Below are positions 1-6,260 of a stretch of 6,260 nucleotides of DNA, in pieces. Every line of letters starts with the position of its first letter. Positions within the stretch are counted from its first letter, which is position 1. Under the pieces are notes generated by a model that was given only the letters and a program-made list of their open reading frames with translations, was not told the DNA's origin and made no database searches. This DNA is from Spirochaetia bacterium. Lineage in GTDB: Bacteria; Spirochaetota; Leptospiria; Leptospirales; Leptonemataceae. Position numbers and translations under genes: made by a program. The stretch is from NCBI GenBank assembly GCA_029880625.1, contig JAOUOA010000183.1, positions 1-6,260 on the forward strand. The letters are read 5' to 3'.

Positions 1-1
1 C

Positions 2-847
2 TTTAAAAAATACAAAAAACTCAAAGAAGAAAAACAGAAAGAAAAGGAAAAAGCGGAGAGGCAGAAACAGAAAGAAAAGGAAAAAGCGGAGAGGCAGAAA
101 CAGAAAGAAAAGGAAAAAGCGGAGAGACAGAAACAGAAAGAAAAGGAAAAAGCGAAGAAGCAGCAGCAAAAAGTAAAGGGAAAACCTGAATTTTTTAATC
201 AGTATTATGCCGGAATGCGCTATTTTTCAATTAAGGGCGAAATATCCCGGATTTTTTCAAATGGTTATAATGCATATATAGGAACGACATTAAATTTGCG
301 GCATTATCTCTGGAAATCAGGCAGCGGCTTTTTTCCTGATTTGAATGTAGCAGTGGAAGGCGCAAGTTTTGAAAAAAAACCGAATCTGTTAAAAATTTAC
401 GGAATCTCAGGCGGACCTGTCTGGATCCAGACAATTGGTTGGAATCATTTACAATTTATTTTTTCGGAAACAATCTGGTTTTCCGCCGTTTCTGCTGAAA
501 TTAAAACTAGTTTTGATAACGAGAAAGTAACTGAAATGCTTTTTTTCTGGCAGGCGGCTGGAATTGAGCCTGGCTATTACATGCTCAATCACTGCAATAA
601 TACAGATGATTTTATCGTCCTGTCTTTAATGTCCCGTGGGCTGAATATAAATCCTGTTCTTTTTGCAGTGGAATCCTGCAGACGAACAAGAAAATTTAAG
701 AAAGCATCGGTGCATCCTGAAATATCAGGCGGCCTTAAATTTGGAAATATTTCAATTTTATTAACAGCTGGATTTTATTATATTCCTGACCATCAACTGC
801 CGCTTTCTGCAGTGTCAGCAGGATTTCGTTTGGGATTCATATTTTGA
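2..847 (+). CDS. Partial protein: Lys/Glu-rich repeat helix followed by a beta-rich, outer-membrane-like C-terminal domain (5' end missing)
   Basis: The reading frame is open from the left edge to a TGA at 845-847, giving 281 visible residues; the start is outside the window. Residues 1-65 or so are almost all Lys, Glu, Gln, Ala and Arg, with an 11-residue unit (QKEKEKAERQK) repeated four times; this predicts a long charged helix or coiled coil. From about residue 67 the composition changes sharply to alternating polar and hydrophobic/aromatic residues with many Gly and Tyr, and the chain ends in AGFRLGFIF, with the C-terminal Phe typical of outer-membrane beta-barrels. I infer an envelope protein with a helical spacer in front of a small barrel or beta domain. 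The ATG at 215 lies inside this frame with no good ribosome site and is probably not the start. The 5' stretch is nearly T-free, so its openness alone proves little; the case rests on the 33-bp (11-codon) periodicity and uninterrupted continuity with the downstream domain. Family not recognised. Confidence 0.7.
   Translation, partial: FKKYKKLKEEKQKEKEKAERQKQKEKEKAERQKQKEKEKAERQKQKEKEKAKKQQQKVKGKPEFFNQYYAGMRYFSIKGEISRIFSNGYNAYIGTTLNLRHYLWKSGSGFFPDLNVAVEGASFEKKPNLLKIYGISGGPVWIQTIGWNHLQFIFSETIWFSAVSAEIKTSFDNEKVTEMLFFWQAAGIEPGYYMLNHCNNTDDFIVLSLMSRGLNINPVLFAVESCRRTRKFKKASVHPEISGGLKFGNISILLTAGFYYIPDHQLPLSAVSAGFRLGFIF
35..166 (+). repeat. 33-bp tandem repeat, four units, in-frame (11 residues each)
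   Basis: Units lie at 35-67, 68-100, 101-133 and 134-166. Units 1 and 2 are identical, unit 3 differs by one base (AGG to AGA, both Arg), and unit 4 matches through its first seven codons and then drifts. The period is a multiple of three, so gain or loss of units would lengthen or shorten the encoded helix without a frameshift. The near identity suggests recent duplication by slippage or unequal recombination. The array is contiguous, without spacers. Confidence 0.95.
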
Positions 848-894
848 TGTTTTTCATATGATGATCATACTGTTTTAGAGACTGGATGTTTCTT
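848..894. other. Short gap between convergent genes
   Basis: Only 47 bp separate the stop codons of the plus-strand envelope gene and the minus-strand CHASE gene. A perfect odd dyad lies at 857-869 (TATGAT-G-ATCATA), and a direct repeat GATGTTT occurs at about 846 and 884. The dyad is short, AT-rich and not followed by a T-run on either strand, so I do not call a terminator here. Transcription from the two sides may overlap. Confidence 0.4.
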
Positions 895-2145
895 TTAATA
901 AAAATTGCTTGTTTCTTTTTCAAAACAGTCCGGACAGATCCCATGGCTGAATATCGCTTCCGTATGCGTTGAAATATAAGCTTCGAGATGATTCCAGGCT
1001 CCCTCATCGTTTCTGATGCTGTGGCAGTAGGAACAGATAGGTATGATCCCCTGCAGAGTTTTAATTTCATCCAGGGCTGTTTTTAGCCTTTGGTTGCTTT
1101 TATAAAGGTCATCATTTTTTCTCTGAAGCAGGGTCATGTAAAGCACAAGAGAAATCGTCAGGAGAGTGCCTGAAACAGCAAAGACGGTGCTGGCCCATTG
1201 GTCTTTCAGAAAAACATCCGGATTTTCCCGGATTAAAACTGTATAGTTTCGTTCTGCGACGCGAATATTTTCGCTGTAGCTGAGCCAGCGGTTTGTCTGG
1301 ATTTTCTCTGCTGTTGTAAATAAAATCTGCTCTTCTGGATTCGCTGATTGATCGATCAGGCTTATCTCGGATGGAATATAGGATTTATTTTCTAAAACCT
1401 GATTCATTATTTTCTTCATTCGATAAACCCCGATTACGAATCCTTTAAGATTGGCGGTTTTTTCAAACTGCACCCGGCCGATGTTTTCCTGTGATGGAAT
1501 TTTTGAAGTATGATAAACAGGAATTGCAGTCAGAATTCCAAAAGAATTATCTTTATCCTGAACCAGATGAATTCTGCCGGAAGCTGTATGTGTATTGTTT
1601 TTATAAGCATATTTCAGCATTTGATTGCGTTGTCGATTTGATGAAATGTCATAACCGAATGCTTTTTCATTTCCTGTACGGGGGATGATGAGCTGAACAG
1701 GAAAGTATACAGGGCGTAAGCCTGCTGTTCTAAGCTCTCCTGCTGTATTTTTCTCTGTAATTTTGAATTTTCCGACGGCATTTTTATTCTGCAATTCAAA
1801 GGCCAGGCGGTTTTTGTGGAGAATTCGTGGAACCCATTCCAGCGCCTGGATTTCTGGATTTGTTTCCAAAAGTCCTGATGCAAATGTTTCAAATTTTTTA
1901 GGAGTCAGAATACGGTTTGTATTTAAAAAAATAGAAAGGTATTGGGTGGCATCCAGACTTTTTGCAAATTTAAATTTGATGGAATATGCCAGTTCCTTTG
2001 CGTTTCTGTCAAATTTAAATTCAGCCTGCGAAACTTCGTACAGGATTATAAAAGATGTGATCACGGCTGTAAAGGCTATCCCGGCAAAAAAAAGGATCGT
2101 CTGTGGAATATATTTTTTTGAAAATTGTAAAAAAGAAAAATTCAT
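895..2145 (-). CDS. Membrane CHASE-domain sensor protein with C-terminal CxxC...CxxC module
   Basis: 416 residues. A membrane segment at about 13-36 and a second at about 316-339 flank an extracytoplasmic region of about 280 residues. Within it, residues about 70-245 show the CHASE pattern: ALEWVPRI (101-108), YFPVQLIIPR (147-156), GYDISSNRQR (164-173), GILTAIPVY (203-211) and LKGFVIGVYR (233-242). CHASE domains bind small ligands outside the cytoplasm and normally feed kinases or cyclases. Here the cytoplasmic part is only about 75 residues: a helical stretch (340-365), then a module with C371-x2-C374 and C404-x2-C407 joined by WNHLEAY and FSHGICPDC, plausibly a metal-binding or redox unit. 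I recall this module as a common tail of PAS and receiver proteins, with no proven function. No HisKA, GGDEF, EAL, cyclase or phosphatase domain is present. The ATG at 2145 is 17 bp after the kinase stop, so the two genes are likely co-transcribed. No clear Shine-Dalgarno sequence precedes it, so translational coupling is plausible. Confidence 0.85.
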   Translation of the reverse strand: MNFSFLQFSKKYIPQTILFFAGIAFTAVITSFIILYEVSQAEFKFDRNAKELAYSIKFKFAKSLDATQYLSIFLNTNRILTPKKFETFASGLLETNPEIQALEWVPRILHKNRLAFELQNKNAVGKFKITEKNTAGELRTAGLRPVYFPVQLIIPRTGNEKAFGYDISSNRQRNQMLKYAYKNNTHTASGRIHLVQDKDNSFGILTAIPVYHTSKIPSQENIGRVQFEKTANLKGFVIGVYRMKKIMNQVLENKSYIPSEISLIDQSANPEEQILFTTAEKIQTNRWLSYSENIRVAERNYTVLIRENPDVFLKDQWASTVFAVSGTLLTISLVLYMTLLQRKNDDLYKSNQRLKTALDEIKTLQGIIPICSYCHSIRNDEGAWNHLEAYISTHTEAIFSHGICPDCFEKETSNFY

Positions 2146-2162
2146 TTCAATGAAAATTATGA

Positions 2163-4463
2163 TTAAGAGGCTGCAGGAAGTTCCACCCAGAACGTACTTC
2201 CTGATTTAGGATTGGATACTGCTCCCATGGAGCCGTGCATGAGCTCCGCAAGCTGCCGTGCAAGAGCAAGGCCGATTCCCGATCCTGCAATATCGCTTTG
2301 TTCTGCTCCAAGGCGCTCAAAAGGCTGAAAAAGCTTTCCGATCTGATCGTCAGGGATTCCATAACCGGTATCACTTACATTGATGCGGAATTTGTTTCCA
2401 TTAACTGCTGTGCATGTAAGTTCAATTTTGCCGTTTTCTCTGTTGTATTTGACTGCATTGGTCAGAAGATTGATTAATATCTGCCTGAGTCTTGTAGAGT
2501 CTGCAAGAACAAGAGAATCTTCTCTGCATTGATTGATCAAACTGATCTTTTTTGAGATAATCGGACCTCTTACAAACTCAAGGGCTTCATGTAAAGAATC
2601 ATAAACACGGATTGTTTCAATTGTTGTTTTTACTTTTCCTGCTTCAATACGCGACAGTTCCAGAAGATCGTCAATCAGTCCGAGCATATGGTCTCCCGCT
2701 CGTGTAATTTCATCAACATACATAAACTGTGATTCGTTTAAATCTTCCCGTTCAAGCATCTGAGAAAAACCGATAATAGCATTCATGGGAGTGCGGAGTT
2801 CATGGGACATCCGCGAAAGAAAGACGCTTTTTGCCTGATTGGCCTCCTCGGCTTCTTCCTTGGCAATTCTTAAATCTTCTGTCCTTTCCTCGACGGTTTT
2901 TTCCAAGTTTGCTTTATGCTTTTCCAGTTCATTTTGAAGCTGCATGATGCGCGTGGTATCTCTGTAAACAGAAAGCCAGACTTCTCCAAAAATAGGATGG
3001 GTAAATGTCGAAATAGAAACAGAACAGTAGAGATCCGCTCCTCCGTTTTTCCGCGTCTGGACAGTGCCCTCGAAAAATCCTTTCTGGTTCAGTTTCTGGA
3101 TGATTTCGTCTGATTTTAGGCTTTGTTTCGGAATTCCTTCTGCATCATTCACTTTTTGAAACGGCATGCTTATCAAAAGATCTTTTGGATATCCAAACAG
3201 CTTCTCCGCGCCTGCATTTGCATAAACAATGGAATGATCCGAAGAACTTACAAGCAGGATTCCTTCTGTCATCTGTTCTAACATCCTTGCCTGAAGCCGG
3301 ATATCATCTTCAAGGGTAGCCTGATGGATGATTCGCTGGTGGTTGTAGCGGTCAGGCAGAATGGGCGGAATGGAACCGAAGTTTTCTACAACTTTAAAAA
3401 TACCGTCTTCGCCGCATTGAGAAAGATATGTATTTACCGTTGCATGATGGCTTTCCGGATTCATCTGTACGATGCCCTGCGGCGCCTTGATGGATATGTT
3501 TTTCAATGCTTCCACAATCGCTTCCGGTTCAACGGTTCCAGCACGGTTAGCCGCTTCTGCGAAAGCTTTCACGCATACATAGGTTCCTTCTCCAAAATTG
3601 GTAAGAATTCCGTTCCCATCCGGCCAGACACCGTTCGCATCAGGAAGCTTTGATAATTCGTCCAGGTACTTATGGTTTTCCTCAGTGTCGACGGTCATGA
3701 AATACGTGTTGCTGGAATAAAAGCCGTTTCGGACTTCCGGGGAAAGTTTACTTGCCATCATTTCATCGTAATGACCCATTACAACAGCAGTATATTTTTT
3801 CAGTCCCCGTTCTGTAAATCGCGTAAGCAGATTGACCTGATCGGTTCCTGCAAAATAGGGAACAAAGACATCTGGCTTTAATTTTTCGACTTCATCCAGA
3901 ATATTTTCGATAATTTCAAGATCCGCTCCGATGGGGCAATAGCGTTCGCCAAGAACTTCGCCGCCCAGACTTTTTAATATCCGCATTGCTGAATGGATGG
4001 AGCCCCTGGGCCATTCATAGTTGTTTCCAGCAAAGAACATCCTTCGTCCATATTTATGAAACATATAGGGGATCATTTTTTCAATCTGCTGATTGGGCAG
4101 AGCTGCGAAATGAAAAAAGTAACGGCTCTGGATACTTCCTTCGTAAAAGGAGAAATTTAAATAGGGGATTTTTCTGGGTTCAGCCACCCTGTAGGCTACG
4201 GCGATGCGGGAATTGGAAAGAAGATTCCCGATGATTGCGCTGCATTGATGAACATCAATCAGCTTTTCTGCTGCTTCAACGGAACTTTCAGGAAGACTTC
4301 CGTCGTCCTCTATGATCAGTTCCAGTTTTTTCCCCAGAATCCCTCCTGCTTCATTGATTTCTTTGCAGGCAATCTGGCCAGCGCGGGATATTTCCTGACC
4401 GTAAATTCCAACAAGCCCTGTCAGGGGCGGCATGAGTCCAAGTTTGATTGTTTTTTCTTCCAT
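2163..4463 (-). CDS. Cytosolic sensor histidine kinase with N-terminal AmiC/UrtA-like ligand-binding domain and PAS domain
   Basis: 766 residues. Residues about 5-376 form a type I periplasmic-binding-protein fold of the AmiC/UrtA/branched-chain-amino-acid class: IKLGLMPPLTG (6-16), INEAGGILGKKLEL (36-49), FYEG (106-109), GNNYEWPR (146-153) and KAPQGIVQM (326-334). A PAS domain follows (about 391-505; ANAGAEKLFGY at 415-425), then a coiled coil (about 505-550), HisKA with H554 in SHELRTPMN (H-box), and HATPase: N-box N665/N669, G1 box DTGYGIP (698-704), F-box LFQPFERL (711-718), G2 box GSGIGLAL (727-734). All residues needed for autophosphorylation are present; there is no receiver domain. 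It has no signal peptide, lipobox or transmembrane helix. An in-frame TAG at 4473-4475, four codons before the ATG, excludes an upstream extension. The ligand domain should therefore be cytosolic, as in Pseudomonas AmiC. The ligand is unknown; amides, urea or amino acids are family-based guesses. It is the first gene of a probable operon with the CHASE protein. Confidence 0.93.
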   Translation of the reverse strand: MEEKTIKLGLMPPLTGLVGIYGQEISRAGQIACKEINEAGGILGKKLELIIEDDGSLPESSVEAAEKLIDVHQCSAIIGNLLSNSRIAVAYRVAEPRKIPYLNFSFYEGSIQSRYFFHFAALPNQQIEKMIPYMFHKYGRRMFFAGNNYEWPRGSIHSAMRILKSLGGEVLGERYCPIGADLEIIENILDEVEKLKPDVFVPYFAGTDQVNLLTRFTERGLKKYTAVVMGHYDEMMASKLSPEVRNGFYSSNTYFMTVDTEENHKYLDELSKLPDANGVWPDGNGILTNFGEGTYVCVKAFAEAANRAGTVEPEAIVEALKNISIKAPQGIVQMNPESHHATVNTYLSQCGEDGIFKVVENFGSIPPILPDRYNHQRIIHQATLEDDIRLQARMLEQMTEGILLVSSSDHSIVYANAGAEKLFGYPKDLLISMPFQKVNDAEGIPKQSLKSDEIIQKLNQKGFFEGTVQTRKNGGADLYCSVSISTFTHPIFGEVWLSVYRDTTRIMQLQNELEKHKANLEKTVEERTEDLRIAKEEAEEANQAKSVFLSRMSHELRTPMNAIIGFSQMLEREDLNESQFMYVDEITRAGDHMLGLIDDLLELSRIEAGKVKTTIETIRVYDSLHEALEFVRGPIISKKISLINQCREDSLVLADSTRLRQILINLLTNAVKYNRENGKIELTCTAVNGNKFRINVSDTGYGIPDDQIGKLFQPFERLGAEQSDIAGSGIGLALARQLAELMHGSMGAVSNPKSGSTFWVELPAAS

Positions 4464-4548
4464 AAAATATTTCTACAAAAATTGATCCGTATAAATGTTC
4501 ATACAACTTTATCAGTAGATATGACGATAAAAAATGAATTTCAAGGCT
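4464..4548 (-). promoter_or_regulatory. Possible promoter and leader of the kinase-CHASE operon
   Basis: On the minus strand a TTGAAA (-35-like, 4539-4544) is followed after 17 bp by TATCTA (-10-like, 4516-4521), which matches the sigma-70 consensus only partly. Transcription would begin near 4509 and leave an AT-rich leader of about 45 nt. The element sits directly past the upstream terminator, which is where a promoter for an independent operon is expected. No strong Shine-Dalgarno sequence is seen before the ATG at 4463. The exact boxes are uncertain; the location is more credible than the hexamers. Confidence 0.3.
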
Positions 4549-4587
4549 AAAAAATTAAAAATCCGCTGATTCGCCAGCGGGTTTTTA
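4549..4587 (-). terminator. Rho-independent terminator after the ABC permease gene
   Basis: Perfect 6-bp GC-rich stem CCGCTG (4563-4568) and CAGCGG (4575-4580) with a 6-nt loop; flanking A-run and T-run can extend the stem through a G-U pair. Read on the minus strand the hairpin is followed by a T-rich run (ATTTTTAATTTTTT). It lies about 60 bp past the permease stop. The plus-strand side also has TTTTT after the stem, so it could act in both directions, but no plus-strand gene ends here. Confidence 0.85.
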
Positions 4588-4600
4588 ATGAAAATCAAAT

Positions 4601-4622
4601 CATTCAATGCTTTGCTTGAATG
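4601..4622 (-). other. Second hairpin in the 3' untranslated region of the permease
   Basis: CATTCAA (4601-4607) pairs with TTGAATG (4616-4622). Two further GC pairs (4609-4610 with 4614-4615) can form across a one-base bulge, leaving a TTT loop. It lies between the permease stop codon and the main terminator. It may stabilise the 3' end of the transcript or assist termination; there is no strong T-run directly after it, so I do not call it a terminator. Confidence 0.4.
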
Positions 4623-4645
4623 TAATTTATCAGATGCACTGAAGC

Positions 4646-6260
4646 TTATTCGTACTGGAGAGCCCTGCCAGCAGATATCTTCAGAGCATTTCCTGCCGGT
4701 ATTCTGCTTGCTAAATAACCGAATCCAGCTGTGATAAAAAAGGTTATCAAAAGTCCGGAAATGCTGAAGGTAAAATCAAGGCTTGTATTGTTTCCAAGGA
4801 TCAAACTGCCGAAAAACCGGGATGCAAGCCAGCTTAAAGGAAGAGAGGTAAGAAGACCCGCCATGATTCCTGCAATATTTACGATCACACCTTCCGCAGT
4901 AAACAGGCTGTAAATTTTTCCTGGAGTGGCGCCAATGGCTCTTAAAATCCCAATTTCTCTTGTACGCTCCAAGATGCTGATTCCTGTTGACGATGCCATC
5001 CCAAGGGCGCTGACAAGCAGAACCAGAAGCGAAAGAAAGATTAAAATCACAAGAAGGATATTGAGGTGATTGAAGATAATCAAAGAACGTTCCACATGCG
5101 ACATTACGAAGAGAATTGAAAGATCGGAATGTCCGGCGGCTTTTTCAATCTCTTTTTTAAGAGTTAGAACTTTTTCATAACTGCGGTCTTCTGCAGAAAT
5201 CATCAATGAATTGATGAGCTGATCCGGATTGGAATGCTGGTCATAGACTTTACGGTTTATGTAGATTTTAGGAGCGTCAAATTCTTTGATGATTCCGGCA
5301 AGCTTTGCCTGAATTGCTTTTTGAGGCAGGTCGAGAGTGTAAATCTTTCCGATTTCAGTCTTTTTAAAGAGTGCCGCTGCCTGCTGATTCAGTACAAATT
5401 CATTTTCGCCGGAACTGTTCAGCCATCTTCCTTTGATTATATCCCACTTTCGTAGATTTGTCTCAGGCGGAAGGGCGACGATTCCAATTCCGTTTCTGTT
5501 TGAAATCACCTTTGACTGAATCCGTCCTGTTCCACCATTCCAGGATTCAATCGATTTGATATTTCGTATTTCCTGAAACGGGAGCAAAGCGGCTTTCTCC
5601 GGAATTTGTTCTTTCAAGACAACCTTGATATCGTATCTCATGGAATCTTTTGATTCAAAAAGAAAATCTTCCAGGGCGGCTCTAACGTTGAATCCTGTGC
5701 TGAAAATAGCAACACCCAGGGCCGTCATGGAGGCAGTGATCAGCATTCTTTGTTTGCTTCTCAGAAGATTCCTTACCGCAAGCTGAAAAATAAAAGAAGA
5801 GGATGCTGCGGATTTTCTTTTCCTGATAGATCCCTGTATTTTTGCTTCAGGATGCAACGCTTCAAGGATGCTGATTTTCGAAGCTTTCCAGACTGTCGGA
5901 AGAGTAACGATTACAGGAAAAAAAATGCCTGCACTGCCCAGAAGCAGCAGTACATGCAACGGAAGAGTTTCGGTCAAGATGTTGAAATTTAGTTTTTTTG
6001 CTACAAATTCTGAAAAAGCGAAAGCAGCTGCATTTGAAAGAGGAACTGCAATTGCAGAAGCGGCGGCTCCAAGAACTGCTACCATGAAAAGATAAATTCG
6101 CATAAGATCTCTGCTGGATGCGCCGACTGCTTTCATGATTCCGACCTGACGGATCTGTTTCGCCATGATTGCGTTGATAAGACGCGATACCAGAGTCATA
6201 CCCATTATAAATGCAAGAAATCCTATGACGCCCTCCAGTGCGAGAATTGTATTCAGCTGC
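4646..6260 (-). CDS. ABC transporter permease with two FtsX domains (5' end missing)
   Basis: The frame runs unbroken from the right edge to a TAA at 4646-4648, 537 residues visible. The ATG at 6205 is internal: the 18 upstream in-frame codons are open and encode part of a membrane helix (ILALEGVIGFLAFIMGMTLV), so the gene starts outside the window. Numbered from that Met: first FtsX domain to about residue 120, with coupling-helix motif RQVGIMKAVGAS (19-30) and helices at about 36-58 and 83-105; a membrane anchor at about 152-172; an extracytoplasmic MacB-PCD-like region (about 175-375); then a second FtsX domain with helices at about 378-403, 432-460 and 481-503 and motif REIGILRAIGATPGK (416-430). 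The end, SAGRALQYE, is typical of the family. Such permeases pair with a MacB/LolD-type ATPase, using energy from the cytoplasm for mechanotransmission, lipoprotein trafficking or export. The ATPase is not in the window and the substrate cannot be told. It is the last gene of its transcript, as the terminator follows. Confidence 0.9.
   Translation of the reverse strand, partial: QLNTILALEGVIGFLAFIMGMTLVSRLINAIMAKQIRQVGIMKAVGASSRDLMRIYLFMVAVLGAAASAIAVPLSNAAAFAFSEFVAKKLNFNILTETLPLHVLLLLGSAGIFFPVIVTLPTVWKASKISILEALHPEAKIQGSIRKRKSAASSSFIFQLAVRNLLRSKQRMLITASMTALGVAIFSTGFNVRAALEDFLFESKDSMRYDIKVVLKEQIPEKAALLPFQEIRNIKSIESWNGGTGRIQSKVISNRNGIGIVALPPETNLRKWDIIKGRWLNSSGENEFVLNQQAAALFKKTEIGKIYTLDLPQKAIQAKLAGIIKEFDAPKIYINRKVYDQHSNPDQLINSLMISAEDRSYEKVLTLKKEIEKAAGHSDLSILFVMSHVERSLIIFNHLNILLVILIFLSLLVLLVSALGMASSTGISILERTREIGILRAIGATPGKIYSLFTAEGVIVNIAGIMAGLLTSLPLSWLASRFFGSLILGNNTSLDFTFSISGLLITFFITAGFGYLASRIPAGNALKISAGRALQYE

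Noticed and set aside
35..166. Repeat array as a possible CRISPR
   Set aside because: The units are directly adjacent with no unique spacers and keep one reading frame; it is a coding tandem repeat.
215..847. ATG at 215 as the true start of the first gene
   Set aside because: The frame is open upstream to the window edge, the repeat period is a whole number of codons in this frame, and no good ribosome site precedes 215.
857..869. Dyad as a terminator between the convergent genes
   Set aside because: The stem would be five AT-rich pairs and no T-run follows on either strand.
837..1070. Minus-strand 77-codon frame at the end of the CHASE gene
   Set aside because: It overlaps the conserved CxxC module in another frame and has no start signal or family resemblance.
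1763..2209. Plus-strand 148-codon frame across the CHASE/kinase junction
   Set aside because: It is antisense to two well-supported genes, has no recognisable domain, and its composition reads as a shadow.
4245..4550. Plus-strand 101-codon frame reaching into the kinase upstream gap
   Set aside because: It mostly overlaps the conserved binding domain in antisense and its tail runs through the AT-rich leader; no domain or ribosome site.
4646..6205. ATG at 6205 as the true start of the permease
   Set aside because: Upstream codons to the edge are open and encode the first part of a membrane helix; starting at 6205 would cut the first FtsX domain in the middle of a helix.

Overview
The window carries four protein-coding genes and very little non-coding DNA. 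It looks chromosomal and comes from a diderm (Gram-negative-type) bacterium. One protein ends like an outer-membrane beta-barrel, and a CHASE sensor is present with a C-terminal cysteine-pair module of a kind I recall mainly from spirochaetes and Desulfobacterota-type bacteria. The lineage is a guess; nothing here fixes it. There are no RNA genes, insertion sequences or CRISPR arrays.

Layout. (1) Positions 2-847, plus strand: the 3' part of a gene that starts outside the window. It has a Lys/Glu-rich helical stretch built from 33-bp tandem repeats (35-166), followed by a beta-rich domain ending in Phe. (2) Positions 895-2145, minus strand: a membrane protein with a CHASE sensor domain and a CxxC...CxxC C-terminal module, without any recognisable catalytic output domain. 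It converges on gene 1. (3) Positions 2163-4463, minus strand, 17 bp upstream of gene 2 in the same direction: a 766-residue histidine kinase. Its N-terminal half is an AmiC/UrtA-like type I periplasmic-binding-protein fold, but it has neither a signal peptide nor a membrane segment, so the kinase appears to be a cytosolic small-molecule receptor. (4) A 182-bp gap with a clear rho-independent terminator (about 4549-4587) and a possible promoter for the kinase operon. (5) Positions 4646-6260, minus strand: the C-terminal part of a two-FtsX-domain ABC transporter permease whose start lies beyond the right edge.

Genes 3 and 2 very probably form one transcription unit (kinase first, CHASE protein second), isolated from the permease by the terminator. 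The proposed unit would combine a cytosolic ligand sensor kinase with a membrane sensor reading the periplasm. No response regulator is encoded in the window, so the output partner is unknown. This pair is the most interesting part of the window. The permease and the repeat-containing envelope protein look like separate units with no visible functional link to it.
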